Source of the DNA: Acidimicrobiia bacterium
GTDB taxonomy: Bacteria > Actinomycetota > Acidimicrobiia > Acidimicrobiales > CAIXPF01
DNA length: 64,000 bases
Direction of reading: 5' to 3'
Assembly: GCA_947476745.1 (NCBI GenBank)
Contig: CANJRG010000014.1
Span: 1-64,000 of the forward strand
Below, one piece after another: positions 35,680 through 44,787 of this stretch. The position numbers were made by a program, and so were the translations under genes. Under the pieces are notes generated by a model. It saw nothing but the letters and a program-made list of their open reading frames with translations. It ran no database searches and was not told where the DNA came from. Position 1 is the stretch's first letter. Each line of letters opens with the position of its first letter.

Positions 35680-35988
35680 TCAGGCCTCGGTGTTGACCGC
35701 GCTGCGGCGGCGGGCAGCCTGCACCACAAGCACACCGGCACCTGCGGCCACCAGGACCGACGCCAGCTGCACGGTGGAAGCGGTGTTCGAGCCGGTGCGG
35801 GGCAGGCCGTCGGTGCGGGGCAGGCCCACACCCGGGCCGCCGGCCTCGACGCCGCCGGAGCCCGAGCCGGAGCCGGGGGCGGGCGGGTAGGCCGCACCGG
35901 CCAGCGGGCCGGTGGCAGCGGTGAACGCGAGGGCGCTGAGCACGCAACCGGCGAGCGGAGCTGCGAACGACTTCGGGAAACGGGCCAT
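35680..35988 (-). CDS. Small LPXTG-anchored surface protein
   Basis: 102 residues from ATG 35988 with GAAGG upstream. Residues 1-33 are a signal peptide; 34-55 a Gly/Ser/Pro linker; 56-60 L-P-R-T-D; 62-66 L-P-R-T-G; about 72-92 a membrane helix; then R-R-R tail. This is a complete sortase sorting signal with almost no extracellular domain. A sortase gene is not in the window. Possible roles are a spacer, a pilin-like tip or a substrate used for its anchored tail; none can be shown. It diverges from the DUF4012 gene with about 245 bp between. Confidence 0.75.
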   Translation of the reverse strand: MARFPKSFAAPLAGCVLSALAFTAATGPLAGAAYPPAPGSGSGSGGVEAGGPGVGLPRTDGLPRTGSNTASTVQLASVLVAAGAGVLVVQAARRRSAVNTEA

Positions 35989-36233
35989 GGTGAAACCTTC
36001 TCTGTGCTGTCGGGGTGTCGGCGTCGGTCGGCTTGACATGGTCTTGCCGGTTGTCCCGGGCCCTCGCATGGCGAGGAATCCGGGCCTGCTCTCAGGGTAA
36101 GGAAGGGGTCCCCGAGGTGGGTTCGCCCGTTTTGGTTGAATCCCAACGGGGCCGTACCCCGCGTGAGGGAATCGTGTCGGGTAGGCGGAGCGGACGCGGT
36201 GGGCACCCGATCGGCCGATAGCGTTTTGCAGCG

Positions 36234-38504
36234 GTGAGCACATCGTCAGCGGTCAACGCCATGGGCCGATCGTCCCGGTCCGAACGGCCGGAGCCCCGGC
36301 CCCTCCGCCCCGTGGTGACCACGGGCGCGGCGGCCGTCGGCGGGCTCGTCGCGGTCCTGGCCGACCTGCACCCCACCGGCACGGGCTGGCTGGACCCGAT
36401 TGTGGTCTTCGTGGCCGCGGCGTTGGTCGCCATGGCGGCCGCCGCCGCCCCCTGGTGGGCGTCGGCCGGGGTGTGTGTCGTGGCCGCAACCCTTGCCCCC
36501 GGTTGGGGTTGGGCGCTGGTCGGCCTGGCCGGTGCGGCTGCCGCCGCTGCGGGGAGCTTCTCCAACCGCCATCGCGACTGGAGCGGTGCGATCGCGTCGA
36601 TCGCCGCGATCGGCGTGCTCAGCCGGCTCGAACATGCCGTCTTCCCCGGCTTCACCGCAGTGGTGTCCCTCGGCTTGCTCGGCGCGCTCCACCTGATCGG
36701 CTCCGCCCGCTGGCCCGCACCGCTACGGCGCCGCAGCCGCCAGGCGTTGGGGGTCCTCGCCGCTGCGGCCCTCGTCGCGGTCGGCGGCCTGGCCATCGCC
36801 GCCTGGTCGGCATCGGGCCCGCTCCGCGCCGGCAACCGCGAGGCCCGGCTCGGCATGCGGGCGCTCGAAACGGGCGACCTGCCCGGCGCCGCGACCGCGT
36901 TCGCCGATGCCGGCCATGCCCTCGACGAAGCCCGTCGCGACCTCTCCGTCTGGTGGACCCGGCCTGCCGCGATGGTGCCGGTCGCCGCCCAGCACCGGGC
37001 CGCGGCCACCGCCCTGACCACCGCCGCCGCAACTGCGCTCGAACGGTCCTCCGCCGCATTGACCCGGCTCGACCCGGCACAGTTGGCCCTGACGAACGGG
37101 GCAGTCGACATCGACACCATCAGCGATATGGCGACACCCCTCAGCGAGATCGACACCGCCCTCGCCGGGCTCGCCCGCACCATCGACGACCACGAGTCGG
37201 TCTGGCTGGCACCGCCACTCGCCGACCGCCTCGACACCTTCGGCGGCATGCTCGGCGAACGCCGGCCCGCTCTGGCCCGGGCCCGCACCGCCATCGACCT
37301 CGCCCCGGACCTGCTCGGACGCAATGGGCCGAGGCGGTACCTGATCGCCTTCCTGCACCCCGGCGAGGCCCGCGGACTCGGCGGCCACATGGGCAACTTC
37401 GCCGAGCTGACCATCACCGAGGGCCAGTTCGAGCTCGCCGACTTCGGGCGCAGCGTCAATCTCAACCGCGGCGGCACCGACCCCGGCGGTCGCGTCATCA
37501 CCGGTCCGGCGGAGTTCATCGAGCGCTGGGGCCGCTTCGGGTTCATGCAGGAGGACGGCACCACCGACCTGATGCCGTGGAGCAACATCAGCATGCCGCC
37601 CGACCTGCCGATGGTCGGTGAGGTCATGGCCCAGCTGTACCCGCAGAGCGGGGGTGGTCCGATCGACGGGGTCATCGCGTTGCTTCCCGAGGCGCTGTCC
37701 GCGCTGATGCGCTCGACGGGCCCGGTCGAGGTCCCCGGGATCAGCCAGATGGTCACCGCGGACAACGTGGTCCGCTTCATCGAGAAGGACCAGTACAAGT
37801 ACTACGACGGCAGCACCACCGACCGCATCGACGGCCTCGAGTACCTGGCCCTCACCACCGTCGGACGCCTGCTCGACGGCGGGATGCAGGAACCCACCCG
37901 GCTGCTCGAGGCGTTCGGACCACTCGCCGCGGACGGTCGGATCATGGTGTGGAGCGCCCACCCCGACGAGGAGCGCCTGTTCGTGCAGGCCGGCGTCGGG
38001 GGCAACTTCCCGGCGCTCGAGGGCCGCGACGGCATTGCCGTCACCATCGACAACGGCGGCGCCAACAAGCTCGACGCCTACCTGCAGGTCAGCACCGAGT
38101 ACCGCTGCCGTGTCGACCCGGCCACCGGCGCTGCGACCGCCACCGCCACCATCACCCTGACCAACACCGTCGACCCCGTCGGCAAACCCGACTATGCCGT
38201 GGGCAACGCGGTCGGCCTGCCCCGTGGCACCAACCGGATGATGGTGTCGGCCTACAGCGCCCTGCGGGCCACCGCCATCGGGCTCGACGACCAACCGGTG
38301 ACCATCGACGGCAAGTACGCCTCGGTCGGCGGCTCCACAACCTTTGGCTGGAACACCGCCGAGATCTGGGTCGACGTCGACCCGGGCACCACCCGGGTGG
38401 TGACCGTGCAGCTCGTCGGCACGCTCGACCCGAGCCGCAACGACATCGTCGTGCACCGCCAGCCAATGGCCATCCCCCAGCGCTACGACCTCGCCCGGGC
38501 CTGA
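36234..38504 (+). CDS. DUF4012-type membrane-anchored extracytoplasmic protein
   Basis: 756 residues from GTG 36234. About five N-terminal helices (residues 28-130 and 175-195) are followed by a long extracytoplasmic part. R-Y-L-I-A-F-L-H-P-G-E-A-R-G-L-G-G-H-M-G-N-F-A-E-L corresponds to the conserved start of DUF4012. A coiled N-terminal stretch at about 200-360 precedes it. Family function is unknown; members often sit near cell-surface polysaccharide genes in actinobacteria. Here the divergent neighbour is an LPXTG protein, which supports a cell-envelope role. Confidence 0.78.
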   Translation: MSTSSAVNAMGRSSRSERPEPRPLRPVVTTGAAAVGGLVAVLADLHPTGTGWLDPIVVFVAAALVAMAAAAAPWWASAGVCVVAATLAPGWGWALVGLAGAAAAAAGSFSNRHRDWSGAIASIAAIGVLSRLEHAVFPGFTAVVSLGLLGALHLIGSARWPAPLRRRSRQALGVLAAAALVAVGGLAIAAWSASGPLRAGNREARLGMRALETGDLPGAATAFADAGHALDEARRDLSVWWTRPAAMVPVAAQHRAAATALTTAAATALERSSAALTRLDPAQLALTNGAVDIDTISDMATPLSEIDTALAGLARTIDDHESVWLAPPLADRLDTFGGMLGERRPALARARTAIDLAPDLLGRNGPRRYLIAFLHPGEARGLGGHMGNFAELTITEGQFELADFGRSVNLNRGGTDPGGRVITGPAEFIERWGRFGFMQEDGTTDLMPWSNISMPPDLPMVGEVMAQLYPQSGGGPIDGVIALLPEALSALMRSTGPVEVPGISQMVTADNVVRFIEKDQYKYYDGSTTDRIDGLEYLALTTVGRLLDGGMQEPTRLLEAFGPLAADGRIMVWSAHPDEERLFVQAGVGGNFPALEGRDGIAVTIDNGGANKLDAYLQVSTEYRCRVDPATGAATATATITLTNTVDPVGKPDYAVGNAVGLPRGTNRMMVSAYSALRATAIGLDDQPVTIDGKYASVGGSTTFGWNTAEIWVDVDPGTTRVVTVQLVGTLDPSRNDIVVHRQPMAIPQRYDLARA

Positions 38505-38551
38505 GCCCTCGACCTACCAGGTCTAGGGTTGCGGGAGAGCCTGTCGAGGGC
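38505..38551 (+). terminator. Stem-loop directly after the DUF4012 stop
   Basis: GCCCTCGAC (38505-38513) pairs perfectly with GTCGAGGGC (38543-38551) around a 29-nt loop, 28 bp before the acyl-CoA dehydrogenase start. It may terminate the upstream transcript or shape the leader of the next gene. Confidence 0.4.
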
Positions 38552-38578
38552 GGGCCCGAGATCCGTGGGATGTGACCG

Positions 38579-39841
38579 ATGAGCACGAGCGAGCTGACCC
38601 CCGAGACCGTCCAAGCCGAGGTCGAGGCGTGGCTCGACGCCAACTGGGACCCCGACCTGAGCGTCCGGCAGTGGTGGAAGCTCCTCGCCGACGCCGGGCT
38701 GAGCTACCCGCAGCTCGCCGCGCCGTTCGGCCGTGGCTACACCCGCGAGCAGGCCAACGGCGTGTCCGCGGCGCTGCGGACCAAGGGTGCGATGGGCCCA
38801 CCGGCGGGGGTCGGCACCTTCCTGGCGATGCCGACCATCCTGGTCCATGGCACGCCGGAGCAGATCGAACGGTTCGTGCGACCCTGCCTCGAAGGCGCCC
38901 AGAGCTGGTGCCAGCTGTTCTCCGAGCCCGGCGCCGGATCCGACCTCGCCGGGCTGCAGACCCGGGCCGTACGCGACGGCGACGAATGGGTGGTGACCGG
39001 CCAGAAGGTGTGGACCTCGACCGGCCAGCACGCCGAGTACGGCATCCTCATCGCCCGCACCGACCCCGACCAGCCCAAACACCAGGGCATCAGCTACTTC
39101 CTCATCCCCATGCTCCAGCCGGGCATCGAGGTGCGGCCGCTGCGCGAGATGACCGGCCATGCCGTCTTCAACGAGGTCTTCCTCGACGGCGCACGGGTGC
39201 ACGACAGCCTGCGCCTCGGCGATCTCGGTGCCGGGTGGGCGGTGGCCAACACCACCCTCAACCACGAACGGGCCGGCATCGGCGAGGCCTCGGGCGGGTT
39301 CGGCCGGGCCCTCACCGGCGGGCTGGCCGGCCACCTCGATCGGCCCTGCCACGAGTTCCTCAAGGGCGCCCGGCCGCAGATGGGCCAGGGCCACATCTCG
39401 CCCGGCACCATCAAGCGGTTCATCGCCATGGCCACCGAGCGCGGCGCGCTCGGTGACCCGCTCGTACGACAACTCTTCGCCGAGCTGCACACCCGGGTAC
39501 AGGTCATCACCTGGAGCGCCAAACGGGCCCGCGGTGGCGCGGGCGGCCGGACCGGTGTCGAAGGACCGCTGGCCAAGATCGCCATGACGGAGGCGGTGCA
39601 GTGCGGGCGAGAGCTCGGCTGCCGCATCCTCGGACCCGATGCCCAGCTGTGGGGCGACGAGGCGGTGACGGAAGGCTGGTTCCAGGAACTGGTGGTGTTC
39701 TCCCCCGCCCCGGGCATCTACGGCGGCACCGACCAGGTGCAACGCAACATCATCGGCGAACGCGGCCTCGGCCTGCCCAAGGAGCCGGGCCACCCTCGCG
39801 AGACCGCGTTCAAAGACCTCCCGGCCAACGCCATCCGCTGA
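38579..39841 (+). CDS. Acyl-CoA dehydrogenase family protein
   Basis: 420 residues. FAD-binding landmarks are W-C-Q-L-F-S-E-P-G-A-G-S-D-L-A (residues about 118-132), K-V-W-T-S-T-G-Q-H-A and the C-terminal R-N-I-I-G-E-R-G-L-G-L-P. In classical enzymes the catalytic Glu lies in Y-E-G-T; here the equivalent is Y-G-G-T-D, so that Glu is replaced by Gly. Actinobacterial alpha2beta2 FadE-type enzymes often place the base elsewhere, so activity is not excluded. The electron acceptor would be ETF. The gene stands alone. Confidence 0.88.
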   Translation: MSTSELTPETVQAEVEAWLDANWDPDLSVRQWWKLLADAGLSYPQLAAPFGRGYTREQANGVSAALRTKGAMGPPAGVGTFLAMPTILVHGTPEQIERFVRPCLEGAQSWCQLFSEPGAGSDLAGLQTRAVRDGDEWVVTGQKVWTSTGQHAEYGILIARTDPDQPKHQGISYFLIPMLQPGIEVRPLREMTGHAVFNEVFLDGARVHDSLRLGDLGAGWAVANTTLNHERAGIGEASGGFGRALTGGLAGHLDRPCHEFLKGARPQMGQGHISPGTIKRFIAMATERGALGDPLVRQLFAELHTRVQVITWSAKRARGGAGGRTGVEGPLAKIAMTEAVQCGRELGCRILGPDAQLWGDEAVTEGWFQELVVFSPAPGIYGGTDQVQRNIIGERGLGLPKEPGHPRETAFKDLPANAIR

Positions 39842-39859
39842 GCCCGACGACGACCCAGC

Positions 39860-39917
39860 CGGGTTCAACCGGGCCGGGTCAGGCCGACCGGGTTCAACCG
39901 GGCCGGGTCAGGCCGAC
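39860..39917. repeat. 29-bp direct repeat, two identical units
   Basis: Units 39860-39888 and 39889-39917 are identical. The second unit covers the stop codon of the minus-strand hydrolase gene, and the first duplicates that 3' end beyond the stop. Confidence 0.92.
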
Positions 39918-40636
39918 GGGGTGTGGCGGGCCAGGAACTGCTCCATCTCGGCCATGGCCGTGGCGTGATGGGACGCTTCCTTCCAGAATTCGACCAACGT
40001 GGCGTTGGGGGCCAGTTCGGCCAGCCGCCGGGAGCTCGACTCGGGGTGGTAGAGGTCGTCGCCCAACAGCACCAACAGCGGCGTGGTGCAGGCCCGCACC
40101 TGGTCGTCGCCGGCGGTGAAGAGGAACTCGTCGACCCCGTACATACGCTCCCGGAACTCGGCCCAGGCCTGTGGGGTCATGTCGGGCCGTTCGGGCGCCA
40201 GTTCCACCGCCCAGCTGTCGAACATGTCGTAGAACGCCTGCCGGTTCCCGTCGAGGCCGATGGTCTGGAACACCACCCCGGATGCCACCCGCTGCGGGGC
40301 CGCGGCCGCCAGCGCCATGATGTACGAGCCGCCGATGCACATGCCGGCGACGTGGAACCGGTCGACCCCGAGATGGTCGAGCAGCGCCAACTGGTCCGCG
40401 GTGTAGGTCTCCCAACCGTCACCGGCGCCCACCGGGGCGGTGGATCGCCCGGCATTGCGCTGATCCATGGCGATGACCCGGTAGCGGTCCGACAGCTGGG
40501 TGATCGGATTCCACGGCGTGCGCTCCCAGAAGGTCATCTCCGAACGCATCCCGCCCGGGGCGATCAACAGGATCGGGAACCCGCTGCCGTGCTCCTCGTA
40601 GTACAGCTTCACATCGCCGGATTCGAACATGGGCAT
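39908..40636 (-). CDS. Alpha/beta hydrolase with Cys at the nucleophile position
   Basis: 242 residues from ATG 40636 (a second ATG lies two codons later). Hydrolase fold landmarks: I-L-L-I-A-P-G-G, V-I-A-M-D-Q-R-N-A-G-R-S and the nucleophile elbow G-M-C-I-G-G with Cys100 instead of Ser. Late-strand L-L-V-L-L-G-D-D and S-H-H supply possible Asp and His. A Cys nucleophile is known in dienelactone hydrolases and PHA synthases; the substrate here is not known. GAAGGAG precedes the start. Confidence 0.83.
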   Translation of the reverse strand: MPMFESGDVKLYYEEHGSGFPILLIAPGGMRSEMTFWERTPWNPITQLSDRYRVIAMDQRNAGRSTAPVGAGDGWETYTADQLALLDHLGVDRFHVAGMCIGGSYIMALAAAAPQRVASGVVFQTIGLDGNRQAFYDMFDSWAVELAPERPDMTPQAWAEFRERMYGVDEFLFTAGDDQVRACTTPLLVLLGDDLYHPESSSRRLAELAPNATLVEFWKEASHHATAMAEMEQFLARHTPSA

Positions 40637-40703
40637 GGGAGAACGCTCCTTCGCGCGGCACGGTGGTGGCCGCACGGTAGCGCGCCGCTCCGCCCCACGG
40701 CGC

Positions 40704-40970
40704 TCAGTCGTAGGACCTTCGCAGGAGGCTGCGGGCCAACGCGTCGAGGGCGAACACCGTGTCCCGATCGCCGAGCCGCCAGAAGTCGAGCCCGTGATCG
40801 ACCCGGTCGAGGATCAGCCCCTCGAGGTCGGAGGCCCGCAACACCTCGACCGCCACCCAACGCCCGTCGGAGGTCTCCCCGCCGTCGCCCGACTGGCGAT
40901 ACCCGTTGGAACGGCACCAGCGCACGAACGACTCGTGATGGGGGCACAGGACAGCGGTCACGAACAGCAC
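40704..40970 (-). CDS. Small hypothetical protein
   Basis: 88 residues from GTG 40970. The sequence is protein-like (C-P-H-H-E-S-F-V-R-W-C-R-S, V-A-V-E-V-L-R-A-S-D-L, F-A-L-D-A-L-A-R-S-L-L) with normal codon bias, and opposing frames are not convincing. I recognise no family. It lies upstream of the alpha/beta hydrolase gene on the same strand, 67 bp away. Confidence 0.5.
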   Translation of the reverse strand: MLFVTAVLCPHHESFVRWCRSNGYRQSGDGGETSDGRWVAVEVLRASDLEGLILDRVDHGLDFWRLGDRDTVFALDALARSLLRRSYD

Positions 40971-41126
40971 CGCTCCCAGCCTGCCCCATCCGAAGCGACG
41001 TTGCCGCCTCGCCCGACCGCGCTTAACGGACCCGACACGGCCGACCCGACAGAACCGGCCGAGGGGCCGGGCGTCGGGCGTCGGGCGGTAAGGTCACGCC
41101 TGCCCGTCAACCTGCCAGGGGGAACC

Positions 41127-42218
41127 ATGAAAGCCGCTGTGCTCAACGCCCAACCCGGCCCGCTCGAGATCGAGGACATCCTCATCGACAAGCCGGGCCC
41201 GGACGAGGTCCTGATCCAGGTCAAGGGGGCGGGACTGTGCCACTCGGACCTGCACTTCATGGAGGGGATTTTCCGTACCAAGCTGCCGGCCGTGCTCGGT
41301 CACGAGTCCGCCGGCATCGTGGAGGCCGTCGGTGAGAACGTCCGCTACGTCAAGCCGGGCGACCATGTGATCTGCTGCACGTCGATCTTCTGCGGCCAGT
41401 GCCGCCAGTGCCTGTCGGGTCACCCGTACCGTTGCACCAACCCCGCCGCCACGTCCCGGCCGCGCGGTTCCGCCCCGCGGTTGACCAAGCACGACGGCAC
41501 GGCGGTCGACCAGTTCGCCCGTCTCGGCGGGTTCGGCGAGCAGATGCTGATCCACCAGAACGGCGTGGTGAAGATCACCCCGGACATGCCGCTCGACCGT
41601 GCCGCCCTGATCGGGTGCGGCATCACCACCGGTATGGGTGCGGTGTTCCGCACCGCCCAGGTGCCGCCCGGTGCGACGGTGTGCGTCATCGGCGCCGGCG
41701 GCATCGGCCTGGCCGCCATCCAGGCGGCGCGCATCGCCGGCGCAGTACAGGTCATCGTGGTCGACGTGTCCGACGAGAAGCTTGAGGTCGCCCGCCAGCT
41801 CGGCGGCACCCACGTCGTCAACGCCTCCAAGGTCGACAACGTGGTCGAGGCGGTCAAGGAGCTCTCCGACGGCGGCGTCGAGTACAGCTTCGAGGCCATC
41901 GGCCTGAAGGCCACCAGCGAACAGGCCTTCAACATGCTCGGCGTGGGCGGCACCGCCACCGTCATCGGCATGGTCCCCTCCACCCAGAAGCTGGAGATCC
42001 GCGGCATCGACCTGCTCGCCGAGAAGAAGCTGCAGGGCTCGATGATGGGCTCGAACCAGTTCCGCACCGACATGCCCAACATGGTGTCGATGTACCTCGA
42101 CGGCCGGCTCAAGCTCGACGAGATGGTCTCGGCCACCCTGAAGCTCGAACAGATCAACGAGGGCTACGCCGCCATGAAGCGCGGCGAGGTCACCCGCCAG
42201 GTCATCGTCTTCGACTGA
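41127..42218 (+). CDS. Zn-dependent alcohol dehydrogenase (MDR family)
   Basis: 363 residues from ATG 41127, after CAGGGGGA. Catalytic zinc ligands: Cys38 in G-L-C-H-S-D, His59-Glu60 in G-H-E, and a later Cys in L-I-G-C-G-I. Structural zinc Cys89, 92, 95 and 103 are all present. The Rossmann motif G-A-G-G-I-G is near residue 192. It oxidises alcohols or reduces aldehydes with NAD(P) (a mycofactocin/NDMA-type cofactor route is possible but not visible). It leads a run of four plus-strand genes (crotonase, two SDRs), which suggests a shared oxidation pathway. Confidence 0.9.
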   Translation: MKAAVLNAQPGPLEIEDILIDKPGPDEVLIQVKGAGLCHSDLHFMEGIFRTKLPAVLGHESAGIVEAVGENVRYVKPGDHVICCTSIFCGQCRQCLSGHPYRCTNPAATSRPRGSAPRLTKHDGTAVDQFARLGGFGEQMLIHQNGVVKITPDMPLDRAALIGCGITTGMGAVFRTAQVPPGATVCVIGAGGIGLAAIQAARIAGAVQVIVVDVSDEKLEVARQLGGTHVVNASKVDNVVEAVKELSDGGVEYSFEAIGLKATSEQAFNMLGVGGTATVIGMVPSTQKLEIRGIDLLAEKKLQGSMMGSNQFRTDMPNMVSMYLDGRLKLDEMVSATLKLEQINEGYAAMKRGEVTRQVIVFD

Positions 42219-42224
42219 GCTGGC

Positions 42225-43001
42225 GTGCCGGTCGAACTCAGCGTCGACGGTCCCGTCGCCGTCGTCACCATCAACCGGCCCGAGGTGGCCAACGCCATCG
42301 ACCGGCCCACCGCCGAGGCGCTCGCCGACGCGTTCGCCGCGTTCGACGCCGATGAGCGCCTGGCGGTGGCCGTGCTCACCGGGGCCGGCGGCACGTTCTG
42401 CGCCGGCGCCGACCTGAAGGCGTCACGCAGCCGCGATCCCGGCCGGGTCCTACGCACCGGACCCGACGGGGACGGCCCGTTGGGCCCCACCCGCCGGTTG
42501 CTGGGCAAACCCACCATCGCCGCGGTCGAGGGCCATGCCGTGGCCGGCGGGTTGGAGTTGGCCGCCTGGTGCGATCTGCGGGTCGCCGCCACCGATGCCG
42601 TGTTCGGCGTGTACTGCCGTCGTTGGGGCATCCCGCTGATGGACGGCGGCACCGTGCGGCTCACCCGGCTGCTGGCCCACAGCCACGCCCTCGACCTGAT
42701 CCTCACCGGACGGGGGGTCAGCGGTGCCGAGGCCCAGCAGATGGGTCTCGCCAACCGCCTGGTGGCGCCCGGTCGTGCGCTCGAGGAGGCGCTGCGCCTG
42801 GCCCATCAGCTCGCCGAGCGCCCGCAGGCGGCGTTGCGGGGCGATCGCCTCGCCTCCTACGAGCAGTGGGGCCAGTCCCTCGACGACGCTCTGCGGACCG
42901 AGTACGAGCACGGGATGCGGGCGATGCGTACCCGCCAGTTCGTCAACGGCCTGCAGGACCACGCCGAGGGCGGCTGGCGGATGCGCCCCGGCTGGAGCTG
43001 A
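42225..43001 (+). CDS. Enoyl-CoA hydratase/isomerase (crotonase) family protein
   Basis: 258 residues from GTG 42225, 6 bp after the dehydrogenase stop. Crotonase landmarks: I-N-R-P-E-V-A-N-A-I, oxyanion-hole segment F-C-A-G-A-D-L-K and A-V-A-G-G-L-E-L-A-A-W-C-D-L-R-V. The second catalytic region reads W-G-I-P-L-M-D-G-G-T-V-R-L. It would hydrate or isomerise an acyl-CoA. Coupled spacing says it works with the alcohol dehydrogenase. Confidence 0.88.
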   Translation: MPVELSVDGPVAVVTINRPEVANAIDRPTAEALADAFAAFDADERLAVAVLTGAGGTFCAGADLKASRSRDPGRVLRTGPDGDGPLGPTRRLLGKPTIAAVEGHAVAGGLELAAWCDLRVAATDAVFGVYCRRWGIPLMDGGTVRLTRLLAHSHALDLILTGRGVSGAEAQQMGLANRLVAPGRALEEALRLAHQLAERPQAALRGDRLASYEQWGQSLDDALRTEYEHGMRAMRTRQFVNGLQDHAEGGWRMRPGWS

Positions 43002-43010
43002 CCCCCGGAC

Positions 43011-43045
43011 CAGCCGCCCACCAGGCCCAGCCGCCCACCAGGCCC
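43011..43045. repeat. 17-bp direct repeat, two units
   Basis: CAGCCGCCCACCAGGCC occurs twice in tandem between the crotonase and SDR genes. Confidence 0.85.
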
Positions 43046-43106
43046 GTTGGACGGGCGGGGCGGATGCACGCGGCCCGGCGGGCCGGCGGTGTGGGACGAT
43101 GGGCCG

Positions 43107-43898
43107 ATGCTGCTCGAAGGAAAAGTTGCCATCGTGACCGGTGCCGGCTCGGGGATCGGGGCCGAATCGGCCCGACGGTTCGCGGCCGAGGGCGCCGCCG
43201 TGGTCTGCGCCGACATTCGTCTCGCCCGCGCCGAGGAGACCGCCGCGGCCATCGTCGCCGCCGGCGGCCGTGCCACCGCGGTGGAGGTCGACGTGCGCCG
43301 CGCCGCGGACAACGAGGCCATGGTCAACGCCGCCGTGCAGCACTTCGGAGGCCTGCACGTGGCGTTCTTCAACGCCGGCACCATCCGGCCCGGCAACGCG
43401 GTGAAGCTCAGCGAGGACGACTGGGACGTGGTCATGGACACCAACGTCAAGTCGATCTTCCTCGGCGCCAAGTACGCCGTCCCCGTCATCGCCGACAGCG
43501 GCGGCGGGGCCATCATCAACACCGCATCGGTCTCGGGGCTGCGCGGCGACCCGGCCGGCGTCGTCTACGGGGCCAGCAAGGCGGCGGTCATCAACCTCAC
43601 CCGTTGCCTGGCCACCGACCACGCCCGTCAGAACATCCGGGTCAACTGCATCTGCCCCGGTGCCATCGAGACCCCGCCGGTCCAGCGCATGCTGGCCGAC
43701 CCCGCAGCGGCGGAAGCCACCGGCCGTTCGCATCTTCTCGGCCGCATCGGCCAACCCGGCGAGATCGCCGCCGCCGCGGTCTGGCTGGCCTCGGACGAGT
43801 CGTCGTTCGTCACCGGCGAGGCACTCGTGGTCGACGGCGGACTCACCTCGCGCGCCGCACTGGTCAACATGGGCGATCCCCGCCCGACGAAGGGCTGA
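43107..43898 (+). CDS. Short-chain dehydrogenase/reductase
   Basis: 263 residues from ATG 43107. Classical SDR: T-G-A-G-S-G-I-G cofactor loop, N-A-G motif (F-F-N-A-G-T), catalytic Ser in T-A-S-V-S-G and Y-G-A-S-K. C-terminal G-Q-P-G-E-I-A-A-A-A-V-W-L-A-S-D-E-S-S-F is typical. An Asp after strand 2 (C-A-D-I) suggests NAD preference. It is followed within 4 bp by a second SDR. Confidence 0.9.
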   Translation: MLLEGKVAIVTGAGSGIGAESARRFAAEGAAVVCADIRLARAEETAAAIVAAGGRATAVEVDVRRAADNEAMVNAAVQHFGGLHVAFFNAGTIRPGNAVKLSEDDWDVVMDTNVKSIFLGAKYAVPVIADSGGGAIINTASVSGLRGDPAGVVYGASKAAVINLTRCLATDHARQNIRVNCICPGAIETPPVQRMLADPAAAEATGRSHLLGRIGQPGEIAAAAVWLASDESSFVTGEALVVDGGLTSRAALVNMGDPRPTKG

Positions 43899-43902
43899 TG
43901 AC

Positions 43903-44763
43903 ATGAACGAGCTGCAGGGCCGAACCGCGGTCGTCACCGGCGGGGCGTCGGGCATGGGCAGGGCGTTCTGCGAGCGCTTCGCCCGGGCCGGCATGCGCGT
44001 GGTGGTGGCCGACATCGAGCAACCGGCGCTCGAGGCCGTGGTGGACGAGCTCCGCGCCGCCGGGGCCGAGGCGATCGGCGTGCGCTGCGACGTCGGCCGA
44101 CCGGAGGACCACGAGGCGGTGCTCGCCGCGGGGATCGAGGCGTTCGGCCAGGTCAACGTGGTATGCCTCAATGCCGGTGTGAGCGGCGTCAACAAGCTCA
44201 GCTGGAAGCTGTCGGTGGACGACTGGCGTTGGACCCTCGACGTGAACCTGTGGGGGGTCATCCACGGGATCCGCACGTTCGTGCCCCATCTGATCGAGCA
44301 CGGCGACGGCCATGTGGTCACCACCGCGTCGATCGCCGGGCACACCTCCTCGCCGTACGGTGCGCCCTACAACGTGTCCAAGCACGGGGTCGCCACCATG
44401 ACCGAGACGCTCTACAACGAGCTGCGGCGGGAGAACTCCACCGTCGGCGTGACCTGCCTGTGCCCCGGCTTCGTGGCCACCAACATCCTGGACTCGCAGC
44501 GCAACCGGCCCGGCACGGCGCCGGCACGCACCGAGCCAAAAACCGATGGCGACGGGGGCGGGAACCGCTTCGTGGAGATCGCCCGTCGCATGATCGACGG
44601 CGGCAAACCGCCGGCAGAGGTGGCCGCGCTGGTGCATGACGCCATCCTCACCGACCAGTTCTGGTTGTTCACCGATGAGGTGTGGGACGCCCCGATCGAG
44701 CGTCGTCACCGCGAGATCGAGGAACGCCGCCCGCCGACGCTGCCCACCCCGAAGCGGAACTGA
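43903..44763 (+). CDS. Short-chain dehydrogenase/reductase
   Basis: 286 residues from ATG 43903, 4 bp after the previous stop. T-G-G-A-S-G-M-G, N-A-G-V-S-G, T-T-A-S-I-A-G and Y-N-V-S-K are the cofactor and catalytic motifs. A longer C-terminal tail (F-W-L-F-T-D-E-V-W-D and then P-I-E-R-R-H-R-E-I-E-E-R-R-P-P) marks a subgroup common in actinobacteria. It converges on the selenoprotein-associated gene at 44788. Confidence 0.9.
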   Translation: MNELQGRTAVVTGGASGMGRAFCERFARAGMRVVVADIEQPALEAVVDELRAAGAEAIGVRCDVGRPEDHEAVLAAGIEAFGQVNVVCLNAGVSGVNKLSWKLSVDDWRWTLDVNLWGVIHGIRTFVPHLIEHGDGHVVTTASIAGHTSSPYGAPYNVSKHGVATMTETLYNELRRENSTVGVTCLCPGFVATNILDSQRNRPGTAPARTEPKTDGDGGGNRFVEIARRMIDGGKPPAEVAALVHDAILTDQFWLFTDEVWDAPIERRHREIEERRPPTLPTPKRN

Positions 44764-44787
44764 CCGGCGCCGCCCGCCGCCCGGCGC

